Source of the DNA: Cinclus cinclus | Taxonomy: Eukaryota; Chordata; Aves; Passeriformes; Cinclidae | Assembly: GCF_963662255.1 (NCBI RefSeq) | Contig: NC_085068.1 | Coordinates: 7,006,001-7,070,000, forward strand | Length of the DNA: 64,000 bases | Direction of reading: 5' to 3' | Shown here: positions 25,067 to 36,172 of the stretch, in pieces | Position numbering within the stretch: the stretch's first letter is position 1 | Layout of the letters: each line of letters begins with the position of its first letter | The notes under the pieces: generated by a model | Database searches by the model: none | The model's input: the letters and a program-made list of their open reading frames with translations, nothing else | What the model was told of the DNA's origin: nothing | Translations under genes and position numbers: made by a program

Positions 25067-26311
25067 AAAACCAGTTAAAATAAATTTATTTTTGTCCTCC
25101 CTGCTGTGATCTGGGTTGGTTTGGGAGCTGCCAGGACAAAGCCCTGCCTGTGGGAACAAAGAGGAGGCAGAGCCAGGGATCCCCCACATCTGTGGGCACA
25201 GTCCCTGCCTGGCACAGCTGCCTCAGGACCTGATCCAAGGCTCAGGATATGGCTCTGTTCTCTCTGCAGGGAATTTAGGATCAAGCCAGCTTCACCTTGG
25301 AGTTCCAGCACTTCTGGGAATGCCTGGCTGTACCCAGGACGCCCTGAGCTACAGCCTGAGCTCTCTGTTCTGCTCCTGACATTTCAGGTAAATTCATTTC
25401 CCCTTGGTTATTAAAACACTCTGTGAACTGAAATACCAAATTAAATACAATTCTGCTTCATGGGAAAGGCTGTAGCAAATAACTCTGGGTTTCTTTGCAG
25501 GGACAGCAGCAGGGATGGTTCATTACAATACCTGCAGCCCTGCCAGGCTGAAGAATGCTTTCCTTGTAAAAGTAGTTGGATTAAACAACAGGTGAGCAAA
25601 AGGAACAGCAGCTCCTATCAAATATCTGTACTCAGCGAGCAGACACTGCCCTCAGGCAAAACCTTGTTATCCTGTAGCATGATCTCCCCTGACTGGAACA
25701 GAATTTTCTTGTTTTTCTTCACTCTTGACAGAAAATGTCAACTCATTTTCCTCTTTTTTTTTTTTTTTCTTTTTCCCTTCCAGTTCACTTTCCCCTGTAG
25801 CCAGCCCTGGTTATTCCTCTGGGTGCTATCAGGGCCACACAGGGCAAGCAGCAGGAAAAATCAATCCTCAGAAAGAAAACAAAAATTACATTTTACCTTA
25901 CAGTGCTACCAAGTGGGGAACAAGAGGTGGTTCTGCTGCAGCCAGGGCTTTGAGACAGAACAAACTCCTCCAGTGGGGACTGGACACAAATTTTATTTCT
26001 ACAGAAAACTGGGAATGGTTCTGCTGGGGACAAAGGGGACAGCAGCCAGCAATGAGCAGCACACAGACAGGAACAACACCAACAAACACCACCAGACAGG
26101 ATTTGGAAGGATGGAGCTGCCCTGCCCTCCCCATAGCTGTCCCAGCTGTGTTTTCACTCTGTTGCAGTGGGGTTTTTTTTTGGTTTGGGTTTTTGTTTTT
26201 TTGGGGTTTTTTTGTGATTAATCAGAGGGTGAGCCTGGCTGAGCCAGCTCCGCAGGGAGAGCTGAGGATGAGGATGGGGCACAGGGAGGGGACACTGCTG
26301 GTGCTGCAGGG

Positions 26312-28615
26312 TCACACCCAGGCTTTGAGCTGGGTGTTGCAGCCCCTGGCACAGCACGGAGCCCCCTCCCTGGGGTGGCACCAGCGGCCCCCCTTGTAGA
26401 GGGCCAGGCTGTAGGGCTGGAAGCACACGAGGAGCTGCAGGCGCCGTGCCAGGCTGCAGTAAATGGCCATGGCCACCACCAGCAGTGGGGACATGATGAC
26501 AAAACCCAGGATGATGAGGGCAGAGGAGCTGTTGTCGTCCAAGATGCTCTTGCAGTAGCGGGCAGAGGAGTGCAGCACCTGTGGGGAGGGTGAGGCAGAA
26601 CCAGGATTATTCAATTGGGAAAGAGCTCCGAAAGTCCCACGTTAACCCACACAGCCAGGGCCACCCCTGCCATGTGGCCTGGTGGTGACAGCAGCCAAAA
26701 CACCCTTGAGTTTCCAATGTTTTCATGGGAAAAGACATCTTCCCTCTCTCAGAGCTGAGCAGTATTCAGGTACACTCTGTGTCTGATATCACATCTTAAT
26801 CAAGCTTTCGATTATTCCAGCATCCGTGTGAGACAAGAGCACTGCACACTGATCCTGGAGCAGGAAGCACTCATCTTTATTAATTCATCCCATAGTATTT
26901 GATAGGCACAAACCAAATCAAAAAGCCTCCTGGTGCCACATCGGTGTGGGTGGTACAACACTGGGAATACAATAAATAAATAAAAATACAGAAATCTGTT
27001 AGATTCTGCAGAGGTTGGTCATTCTGTGGCTCTGCAGACCCCTTTGTGTTCTGCTCTCTGTGTACACTCATTTCTGCCTGAAAAACCTGCCAGGAGAGTC
27101 CATTTGCAAAGAAAACCTCTCTGGGCCTGACTGAGTGGTGTTTAAAGCTCTCCTTTCATGCTGGCAGCAGCAGAGCTGAGCTGAGCACTCAGTTGTTGTG
27201 CACTAACAAATGCTGCAGGCAGCCCCCATGTCCCCAGATTTTATTCTTTTTTTTTTTTTTTTTCCTTTCAGCAGTGAAAGGAACACAACCCATCATCCTA
27301 AAAACAAACAATAAATCCACCTAATGGAACTGCAGTGCAGAAATCAGCCTCTGGCTGCTGGGGAGGAAACTGAAAAACCATGGCCCAAAGGCAGGGGCTG
27401 CTCTGGTGAAGCCACAATCCCTTGCTATGATTGCACTAAAGCAAATGCTGTGTTTAAAAGATTCCTCACAGCTTCCAGCAACACAGAGGCTTCCACTTGA
27501 CTGCACTCAAAAACATTTTGCATCTCCTCAAACCCTTTGAGTGTGCGTGCAAAGGAGAACTTGAGGTTTTCCAAGGTGAGGGAAGCTGGAAAGGGCAGTT
27601 CTGGGAGGATTTTTTTCCCATTTTCAGTCCAGTTTGCAGTCTCTGTTTATGACTTATAAAACAGGCACATTGAGCTGGTCTAACAGTCCATGCCTGCAAG
27701 GAAAGCAGAGAACTGTTTTTCACATCCACACTTGGTCAAGCGATCCCAAAAGTACTTAAAGGAATATACCAAGAGATTTGAAAATAAGTAAATAATGTAA
27801 TGCAGAGGGCAGCAAACAGAGCCTGGGTGGACCAAGGAGGCTCATTTTTGGTGTGAGGAATGCACAGAATGTTTGGGAACAGGAATGCTAGATTGGCATG
27901 AGGAGGGGATTATATATTCTGCCAGACTTTACTAATCCTATCATTAGGCAGATCCTAATGGGTCTTAAACTTACTTAAACAGAAAGAAGTAAAGTACCAG
28001 AGCCCAGGCAGGACTGGGAGCTCTGGAGCTCACGTTGGCAGCTTTCAGTGACAAAAATCCCAGGGAAGAGGGAAATATTGTGAAATTAAAATGCAAACAG
28101 CAACTCCATCAGGTCAGGGAGTGTCTTCACCTCACCTGGCACCTCGGCTTGGCACTTGCATGGGGACAGAATTTTATTGCCCAATTTCCCACAATGCCTG
28201 TTCTTGTCAGCCCAGGGAAAAATCTGTTTCCTTAGGGAAACAAAGCCAAAACTTGGGGAGTCTTGCCTGGCTTTTAGAGCCACTGCTCACCTGGGATTCA
28301 AAGGAGCCCCCAGGTGTGGCCCTGCCCTCGAGGAGTGGCACTTACCTGGGAGTGGCACTGGAAGCCAAAGTAAACCACCACGATGGTAGGAAGCAGCACG
28401 ATGGTGAAAATAACAAACATCAGGAGCAAATTCAGGAGGAAGACCAGGCAGTTCATGGTTCCTATCACCAGGGTCCACGCCAGGCAGCACCAGGGGCTGC
28501 GGGGCTCCCTGGGAAGGAGCTGGTCATCCATGTCATAAGGGGGGAGCCCAGGGATCATCCGAGACCTTTCTGACAGGATTTCTGCTCCAAAGTCCTCAGT
28601 GTCCTGGCCAGACAT
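26312..28615 (-). CDS. TMEM88B: TMEM88-family membrane protein, TMEM88B
   Basis: TMEM88 proteins are small membrane proteins; TMEM88 itself binds the Dishevelled PDZ domain through its C-terminus and dampens Wnt/beta-catenin signalling. Exon 1 runs from 28615 down to 28346 (90 codons, GTAAGT donor). Exon 2 runs from 26578 down to 26312 (88 codons plus stop, CCACAG acceptor). Both are phase 0, giving 178 aa. Residues 44-86 are strongly hydrophobic, and a second hydrophobic stretch covers about 106-131. Family-like blocks are FGFQCHSQ before the splice and CFQPYSLALYKGGRW after it. The C-terminus is KAWV, close to the KVWV I recall for TMEM88, so Dishevelled binding is plausible but inferred. 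TMEM88B rather than TMEM88 is chosen because it lies beside VWA1 in the same orientation, as in human. The middle of the last exon has extra cysteines (CHPREGAPCCARGC). Confidence 0.85.
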
Positions 28616-28619
28616 CCTT

Positions 28620-31079
28620 CAAGAAGATCCACCAACCCACGCTCTTACCCAAAAGGGTTTCCTTGATTTTGATCTAACAGAGCTGGGAAGGAACTTTGCA
28701 AAGGCTTCTTCTGCTCCTCCACACATGGCCAGGAGCCCTCAGCCAGAGATCATGGTGGAGCAAGCAAGGAAAAGTCTCTTTGGGGCCCCTGCTCCCCCAG
28801 AACCTGCTCAGCAAGAGTTTGCTGCCTTCAGATGCTTTTCCAGCAGTGTCCCAGCCTCAGTCCCAAAGGAGATCTGCTGGGAGTTTGGCAGAACCTACTG
28901 AACTTGCCGTCTTTTTTTTCCCCAGGATTACGGCCCCAAGATGTCCCAAAGGGTTGCTGTGATAGCTGCGATGGGCTCCTCAGTGGGCTTTAGGATCCCT
29001 GTCCACCTTTGAGCTCAGCTGGGTGTTCAGGATGTCAGGCTTTGGCACCCACAGGCAGCTCCTTGTCTTCAAATCACCTTTCCACGCTCTTCACCCTGCA
29101 CCCAAGCAAATACTCCAGCCCAATTCTCATCCAAACGAGGTGAGCAGTGAAGATAAAGGGCAGGAGCTGCTTCCCAGTCTCTGGAGCCCTGGCTCTCCCC
29201 GAGCAGCAGGGATGGGAGCAGTGTGTGCTGGTGTCACTGCTCTCAGCTGCCTGCAGTCACAGCCACTCAGACCCAGCAGTGCTGTCCCTTCTGAGGCAGC
29301 TCAGCTTTGCAAAGCTCTGTTTACAGAGCAGCCTCAGAGCTGCTCTCTGTGCTGGCCAATCCTTCACATCTGTCTCCTCATGGATGGGATTTAACACACA
29401 GCACCCGAGAGCCACGCTCCAACCATCCACCCTCAGGTCAAGATGGCCCCTCTTCAACTTTAATTATTCTGCCTCTGATTCAACTTCTAAAATTCCTCTC
29501 TAGATTAAAAAAAAATAAAAATAAAAAAATATAACAAACCTTAGAGAAATTGATAATAATCTCTGTAGTCCTCAGAAATCATCTGTCCCCTGCAGTCATC
29601 TGTTATTGTTTGCAGAACATATTGATACTCTCGTAGAGGAGGCACAGCAATTATCAATTATTTCATCTACCTCCTAAGATCAATATTATTTAAGAATTTC
29701 AGTGGACATCTCCATGCCTGTGTAGCCTCCAAGATACAGTGGCAGTAATAAGAGATATTAAAAAATACAGAGTGAACAACCTCCAAAGCAGACAGCAGAG
29801 TGTGACAAGTCCATTTCCATCATGTCCCTTCCCTGCACTCTCAGGCTGGATGGCTCCCAGGGGAATTTGCAGGGCAGCAGCCTCCACTCAAGCTACAAAA
29901 TGTGAAATCTCTTCTCAGATCTGTCCAGACATCCCGAGGGAAATAACTGCTGGATCCATCCTGTTTTCAGTGCTGCACAGGCCAGAGCCAGTGTTAATAA
30001 TAAAGTCTGAGGCTGTGCAGGAAACCATAAATGTGACAAGTGGCAGGGAGCTCTGAGAGTCTCTGTGTTTACTCTCCCTGTCTAAATTCTGCTTAGTTTT
30101 AAAGACATAATATTTTTCAAGGTTGGTTTATGCCTTTGAGTCACACAAACAGAAAGAACCCAACCCAAAACTATAGGGAGAGAAATCAATTTTAGGCTTG
30201 AACCATGGAAAGATAGACTTGGTGCTGGGCAGCTAAAAATCCTACAGCTGCTTTTACCATCTGCTGGTGATGGCACAGGGGTGTGTTGAAACACAATTTA
30301 AGCATTCATAAAAGTGACATAAATTCTAAGAAGTTTTGCTAAATCCAGTGCAACTTCCCAAAGTTCTTTTGCTATAATGAAAGTGTATTTTAACCTTTTC
30401 AGGGAGGTGTGAAAATTGCGTTCTGTACATTTATTTTCTACACATTCTACTGGTTCTTGAAATAACCAAGTGAACTTTGTGTCAGACAAACCTCAGCGAT
30501 ACGAAGAAAGATTCCTCTCTAACTCTGTGAAATTTCCACATTCTTAACAAGGCCTTTCCCAGAACTGGGGAGATCTTGATGATGGAGCAGTTTAGAACAG
30601 AAGCAACGTTGCTTTGAGATGCTGGAAGTGGTGATGATTAGAGAATATCGGAAAAATCCATCAGTTCTCTAACCCCAAGGACTGCTGCTCCCAAGGAATC
30701 ATTTTCTGGCAGCACCATCTTGTGGTTTGCTGTAGTTCATAAATTTTCAATTTATGTCTCACATTCTCTAACCCTAACCTTTACAGGATGCTGTAAGACT
30801 TGTTATCCACTATGGAATCCTTCCAGGCACTAAAAACAACACCAAATCTTCTCACATTGCTGGTTGGAGCACTGCTGGGGATATAAAGTCTGCTCCAAAT
30901 CCCTCACTGACTTATGGGAATGCACACTCCAACCAGCCCAGCTCCTTTTTACAGGGAATTTTGGCTGCAGCTCCGTGGTACAACCCCAGCACACCCTGTG
31001 TGGCTGCTCCCAGCTGAGCTGTGGGTTTGGGCTGGTTTGGGTCACACCTCATGCAGGTGATGAGGATGGGGATAAAGGT
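28620..31079. other. Intergenic region between TMEM88B and MRPL20
   Basis: No gene is recognised. Human has ANKRD65 in this interval, but no ankyrin-repeat reading frame is visible on either strand. Confidence 0.5.
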
Positions 31080-31376
31080 TCTTCACCCAGAGGGTGAAGG
31101 TTTCTGGTGACCACAGACCCGAGTGAATAGCTGGAGCTGTGCCAGGGGAGGTTTAGGGTGGATTTTGGGAAAGGTTCTTCCCTCTCCCAGAGGGTGCTGA
31201 GCACTGCCCAGGCTCACCAGGGAATGGGCACAGCCCCAAGAGCTCCAGGAGGGTTTGGACAACAATCCCAGAGGTGCACGGGGTGGGATTTTGGGGTGTC
31301 TGTGTAGGAACAGGGGCTGGGCTGGATGATCCCTGTGGGTCCTTTCCAACTCAGGATATTCCATGATTCCACGGCT
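31080..31376 (+). mobile_element. CR1 LINE 3'-end fragment
   Basis: The GCCAGGGGAGGTTTAGG motif, the region with GGGCTGGATGATCCCTGTGG and a TTCCATGATTCC end match the classic CR1 3' terminus. It is 5'-truncated and lies upstream of the MRPL20 promoter repeats. Confidence 0.9.
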
Positions 31377-31419
31377 GTCCTCAGGCTGGGGCAGAGGATT
31401 CCCAGCATGGAGAAAAACC

Positions 31420-32388
31420 ACTGTGCTGTGGGAGAGGAGCCAGGGGAGGAAGAAAGGCTGGGCAAAGGGAAAAGGGCCGGGGAAGGACCGGGAAAAGGGT
31501 TGGGGACAGGGGAAGGACTTGAAGGAAGGACAAGGGGAGGATCAGGAGAAGGGGGAAGAACTGAGTGAGGGCTGGAAGAACGATCGGGAAGGATCAGGAG
31601 AAGGGTCGGGGGAAGGACTGGAGTAAGGACAGGGAAGGCTCGGGGGCAGGATCAGAGGAAGAACCGGGCAAAGGACTGAAGGAAGAAGCAGGGAAATGGC
31701 CAGGGGAAAGGCTGGAGGAAGGACCGGATAAAGGACTAAAGAGAGGACCAGGAAGGCTCCGGGAAAAGATCAGAGGAAGGTCCGAAGGATGCACCAGGAA
31801 GGCTCAGGGGCAGGACTAGAGGAATCAGCGGGGGAATGACCGCAGGAAACAGCGGGAAGGCTCGGGGGGAGGACCAGAGGAACCAGCGGTGAACGGACCG
31901 GAGGAACAGACGGAAGGCTCGGGAATAGGACCGAAGGAAGCAGCGGGGCGTTCAGGGGCAGGAGCGGAGGAAGCAGCGGGGAAAGGACTTAAGGAGCAGA
32001 GGGAAAGCTCGGGAATAGGACTGAAGGAAGCAGTGGGGCAGGACCGGAGGAAGCCCCGCGGAGCCCGGGGGCAGGACCGCAGGAAGAAGCGGGACAGGAC
32101 CGCAGGAAGCCCCGCGGAGCCCGGGGACAGGACCGCAGGAAGAAGCGGGACAGGACCGCAGGAAGCCCCGCGGAGCTCGGGGACAGGACCGCAGGAAGAA
32201 GCGGGACAGGACCGCAGGAAGCCCCGCGGAGCCCGGGGACAGGACCGCAGGAAGAAGCGGGACAGGACCGCAGGAAGCCCCGCGGAGCTCGGGGACAGGA
32301 CCGCAGGAAGAAGCGGGACAGGACCGCAGGAAGCCCCGCGGAGCCCGGGGACAGGACCGCAGGAAGCCCCGCCGAGCTCGGTGCCGCC
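31420..32388. repeat. Purine-rich minisatellite in the MRPL20 promoter
   Basis: The 5' part (31420-32035) is a degenerate GGAAGGA/GGACCGGA-rich repeat. The 3' part (about 32035-32370) is a regular 56-bp unit whose CGCGGAG core recurs at 32057, 32113, 32169, 32225, 32281 and 32337. Every unit carries GGACCGCAGGAAGC, an ETS-like core. It ends about 40 bp before the MRPL20 start codon. Confidence 0.95.
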
Positions 32389-32396
32389 CCGGAAGC
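32389..32396 (+). promoter_or_regulatory. ETS/GABP-type site upstream of MRPL20
   Basis: CCGGAAGC lies 16 bp before the MRPL20 ATG. GABP/NRF-2 sites of this form are typical of nuclear genes for mitochondrial proteins. Inferred from sequence only. Confidence 0.55.
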
Positions 32397-32411
32397 CGCC
32401 GTGCCGCAGCC

Positions 32412-35042
32412 ATGGTGGTGCTGAGCGCGGCGCGCTGGGTGCGCAGCCGGCTCTCGGATCGCTTCTGGAGGCTGCAGGAGGTGCTCAAGTACGCGCGGGT
32501 GAGTGCGGGACCAACCCCCGGGTCACCCCCGGTCCTGTCCCCGCATCCCCCGGGTCACCCCCGGTCCTGTCCCCGCATCCCCCGGGTCACCCCCGGTCCT
32601 GTCCCCGCATCCCCCTGCCCGCAGCTCGGCTCTGCCTTGTGCCCCTGCAGGGTCCCGAAATCGAGGATGCTCCTGGATCCCTGGGACAGTGGGAGGTGTC
32701 CCTGCCCTTGGCTCTGGGTGGCACTTGGAGGTTCCTTTTCCACCCAGAATTCTGCGATTCTGTAGTTGACTCGTGCTATAAATTGATCTCTATTTAATTA
32801 AATGCAACGGGCTGCAGGGTGTGCTGATTATGTTTCCCTCTTGAGTGTTTTTTTTTTTTTCCCCTTCGTTTGTTTTACTGGGTAAAGAAGTTGGGGGGGG
32901 GGGGAAATTGACCTTGTTCTCAAGTGCAATTTGAAATGGGATTTTTGCTGAAGTTCAAGCTGCTGTGCCGAGGCTAGGGAAGAACATTTCTCAAGGGCAT
33001 CCTAGGTAGTAAATCTTGCTGTAATACTGAGATAGAAAAAGTTGAAGGAGGTGAGAATATTTTGGTTTTGTAGCACCTAAGCTGCCCACAGTACCAGTTA
33101 TTTCTGGTGCAGCACTGGCTGTTTCCTGAGTTGTCTTAGGTGGATGTCAGAAAACAAATTTAATTTTTTTTTTTTCTGTTTGGGCAACTCATTGACAAAT
33201 CAGAGGCTCCTGCCCCATCCCTGTGTTCATACAGACACGACTGAGGAGAGCTCAGGAATGAGAATAAATATGTGAATTCAGGGTTGAGTGAAAGCACTGA
33301 CCATGATTTTGTGATTGCTTTTCCCACAGAACCACAGCCCAAAGTGAGGCCTGGTTTTGCCTCTGCTGAACTGAGGTTTTTCCACCCTGGTCCAACTCCT
33401 CAGCTTCAGGTTTTCCACAACAAAAACCAAGGAAAAAAATATTTTCATTATTTGCCAGCTGAAGGCTTAGGGGGTTCTTGTGAAAAGTTCAGTGATCCTT
33501 GTTGTGGAGAGCTAGGAATGCAAATGAGCTTTATTAGTGTTTTATCTTTAAATCTAATTAAATAAGACCTTCCTGTTTTGTTTTTTTCCCAGCATTTTCG
33601 TGGCAGGAAGAACCGCTGCTACAAGCTGGCAGTGAGGAGCGTCCGCAGGGCTTTCGTGAGGTCCACCAAGGCCAGGAGGGAGAAGAAAAGATTCCTCAGA
33701 GCGGTAAAGAGCAAAACGTTGGGTGGAAACATCAAAATGGGAGCAAGGCAGAAGTGAAACAGCTGCTTTTCTTACTGGGGGGGTTGAAAAGTGGGTGAAA
33801 AGAAGGAATGAGTGGGTAAAAAGTAGGAGTTTTAAGGCAACATTTTCCTGAGTCATGTTTCTATGGGTCCCTTCCAGCTCAGGATATTCCATTTTCCTAT
33901 GAAAATGTTGTATTTAGCAAGTGTGAGCAGACTAGCATGGCAAAGGATTTGCTTTTAAAGTATTTTGTCATGCAGTATAATAATTTTTACACCTCCAGCT
34001 CTGGATCACAAGGATTGAAGCAGCTTCCCTTGAACATGGTTTGAAGTACCCTGCCTTCATCAGCAACCTGGTCAAGGTGAGGATTGTGGCTTAATTACTT
34101 ACTAATTAGAGTTATGGAAGGCCTTCTGCTTGTGAAGGCAGTTTTGTCCAATTCAGGAACACAATTCTGCCCTAAACTATTTTCTCTTTCCTATATGAAT
34201 TATTCCCTTTTATCATAGTAAACATTGTGGTTCTACCTCATGTTCTATTCCCAAAACTTGGGAATGAGACTTAAAAAATGCATTTCTGTGGACATTCAGT
34301 GACAGCTGCTTTTCCTTTTACTTTGAGAAATTAAAAAATACAAACTTCAGATTAGCAAAAACCCCAAATTCTTTTCACTATAACTGTAATTTGGTGAGTG
34401 TGGAGAGTGCAAAGACTTGGTGCCATTGTCCCTTGTTTTTAAAACCTGCTGGGAATTTGTTTCAATTTGTTGATTCTGTTTTAATTTGTTAGAGTTTAAA
34501 CAGATGCCATGGATTAACCTGGAACACGTGGCCTTGAGCAAAATTAGAGATTTTTCTTCAGTTCTTGGTTTCTACCAGAAAAACTTTAGAGGAAATCAGT
34601 AAATAATTTTTACATGGTGTTTTAATGGGACATCCTTGGCCAGGGAGTGTCTGACAGTCTTTAACAGCTCCAAATTGCACAGGGTAGAAAAAAGTTAATC
34701 TGCCTTAAGACTTCAGGTCTTAAGCCTTAAGAGCATTTAAATATACTTAATGAAGAATGTTTATATAAACAGTGAAGAGTGTTCATTATATTTAATAGAG
34801 ATTAAACATTGCAGTGTCATTCCTAAAAATCACAGTTCTTAACCAGTAATTTTTCTTGCCTTTAGTCCCAGGTGGAGCTGAACAGGAAAGTTTTGGCTGA
34901 CTTGGCAATTTATGAACCAAAGACATTCAAATCCCTGGCAGCTTTAGCCCAGAGGAGGAGACAGGAAGGGTTCCTGGCTGCCCTGGGAGATGGAAAAGAG
35001 CCAGAGGGGATATTTTCACGTATTGTGCACCACCACTATTGA
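32412..35042 (+). CDS. MRPL20: Mitochondrial large ribosomal subunit protein bL20m
   Basis: bL20m is an RNA-binding protein of the mitochondrial 39S subunit, nuclear-encoded and imported into the matrix. Four phase-0 exons are read: 32412-32498, 33593-33703, 33999-34076 and 34866-35042, giving 150 aa; the human protein is about 149. Each junction has GT/AG. Diagnostic stretches include [54 protein letters not shown] and [12 protein letters not shown]. The protein is rich in Arg/Lys as expected. The start lies 16 bp after an ETS-type CCGGAAGC and directly after a 56-bp minisatellite. Intron 1 carries a 32-bp x3 tandem repeat and a CR1 tail. A polyadenylation signal follows at 35262. Confidence 0.97.
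32515..32612. repeat. 32-bp tandem repeat x3 in MRPL20 intron 1
   Basis: Units containing GGGTCACCCCCGGTCCTGTC recur with GGG at 32520, 32552 and 32584, starting 17 bp after the exon 1 donor. Confidence 0.95.
32675..32765 (+). mobile_element. CR1 LINE tail in MRPL20 intron 1
   Basis: GGGACAGTGGGAGGTGTCCC and the ending TTCTGCGATTCTGTAG match a diverged CR1 3' end. Confidence 0.75.
33845..33900 (+). mobile_element. Short CR1 3'-terminal relic in MRPL20 intron 2
   Basis: GGGTCCCTTCCAGCTCAGGA followed by an ATTCCAT-type end matches the last ~50 bp of CR1. Confidence 0.6.
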
Positions 35043-35261
35043 TATCAGAGTCTGTGTATGTGTTTTAGAAGCAGGGATTTAATTGTGAGGCAAACCTGCC
35101 GTGGGACTGCTGCTGAAATGGAAAATGTGGAACAAATCTTCTAAGGATCGTGTGGGTGTGAAGTTTCTCCTTGATGGCTTTTTTCCCTGTGTTGTTGTCA
35201 CTGAAATCTGTTAAAATTAAGAGCACACTTCAAGGTTAGCAGTCAGGCCATACAGTGGCTT

Positions 35262-35267
35262 AATAAA
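35262..35267 (+). terminator. Polyadenylation signal of MRPL20 (first of five)
   Basis: AATAAA lies 220 bp after the MRPL20 stop codon and is the nearest signal. Further AATAAA hexamers at 35425, 35571, 35756 and 35886 lie in the repeat block described separately. Confidence 0.6.
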
Positions 35268-35900
35268 GGTTGTGGTTTTTTTGGTAACTGCTACTAGAAA
35301 AAAAACAAACAAGTTGTGTGGTGAATTCTGGCGCTGAACGGGGAAAACAAAGCTGGGAAGGGGAGATGTTAACCCTCACATGTAGACCCTGGCTGTTAAA
35401 TGTAGTTTGTACTTCTAAGGACTTAATAAAGACATTTTTATTGATAATTGCTATGGGGGAACAATTTATGTTAATCATGGCACTTCATTGGGAAAATATA
35501 CCCAGGGGATGGAGGGAAGGCAAGATATCAACCCTCACAGTCTCTGTGTTAAGAACACACATAGGAATTTAATAAAGGCTTTTTCTTTTTTTTTTTTTAA
35601 ATTTTGTAATATCTGTGGAGAAACAAATTTTGTGGCGAGTTCTGGCCCTGCACAGCAAAAAACGAGGCAAGAATGTGAGGGAGATGTCAGCCCTCAGACA
35701 TGAGCCCTGGCAGCCCCCAGGTGAAGGACGTAGTCCCTTCTATGAAGGACTTGATAATAAACATATTTTTTATTGGTAGCTGCTAGGAGGAAACAATTTG
35801 TGTGGGGAAATTCTAATATGTCAGCCCTCACACACGAACCTCGGTGGGCCCTAAGCTAAGGACACACATAGTCTGCTTTTTTAGGGAATAAAGGAAGATA
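35262..35900 (+). repeat. Diverged ~130-185-bp tandem repeat, LTR/leader-like, each unit with AATAAA
   Basis: Four and a half units start at AATAAA (35262, 35425, 35571, 35756, 35886). Each continues through a T-rich stretch, a 'ggta(a/g)ctgcta' block and CAA(T/G)TT(G/T)TGTGG, then GTCAGCCCTCACA or a variant, and ends in AAGGACT or AAGGACACACATA. Unit 1 has TTCTGGCGCTGAACGGGGA, reminiscent of a retroviral U5/primer-binding region. An old endogenous-retrovirus LTR or leader is the likeliest source. No coding remnant is seen. Confidence 0.6.
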
Positions 35901-36012
35901 TTTAACCGAGTATATTCCGCGTTCTAGTCCCCCTCACGCCGCGTCCCGAGCCGGCCCCGGCGCTGAGGGCGCTAAGGGCTCGGGGCCCCGCCCTGTCCGG
36001 ATTCCCGACCGC

Positions 36013-36103
36013 TGCGTCACCGCGCCGCGCGCGGCCCGGGCAGCGTCGTGCGTCACGGCCCCTCAGCCAATCAGCGGCCGCGGCCCCGCCGCGCTCCACC
36101 AAT
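36013..36103 (+). promoter_or_regulatory. CCNL2 core promoter: two CRE-like and two CCAAT boxes in a CpG island
   Basis: TGCGTCAC occurs at 36013-36020 and again at 36049-36056; CCAAT boxes are at 36067-36071 and 36099-36103. All are within 160 bp of the CCNL2 ATG in a CpG-dense region (about 35930-36620). No TATA box is seen. Confidence 0.6.
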
Positions 36104-36172
36104 CGGCGTCGGGCGGATGCGGGAGGGGGGGGAGGGAGAAGGAGCGCGGAGCCAGCGAGGCGGCGGCACAAA

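Larger units (their letters stand above)
9300..26311. other. Intergenic region between VWA1 and TMEM88B
   Basis: No reading frame in this 17 kb resembles a known gene and no exon chain could be built on either strand. It holds the repeats listed separately, homopolymer tracts and otherwise unique-looking sequence. The upstream flank of VWA1 (about 9290-9500) is moderately GC-rich and is its likely promoter region. Confidence 0.5.

Noticed and set aside
28620..31079. ANKRD65 expected by human synteny
   Set aside because: No ankyrin-repeat pattern was found in either strand; it is probably absent here, but not proven so.
31889..32797. 302-codon plus-strand frame before and through MRPL20 exon 1
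   Set aside because: It reads the 56-bp repeat in a frame other than the MRPL20 protein and then runs into intron 1.
35902..36171. 89-codon minus-strand frame in the CCNL2 promoter
   Set aside because: An Ala/Arg-rich frame typical of CpG islands, with no family resemblance.
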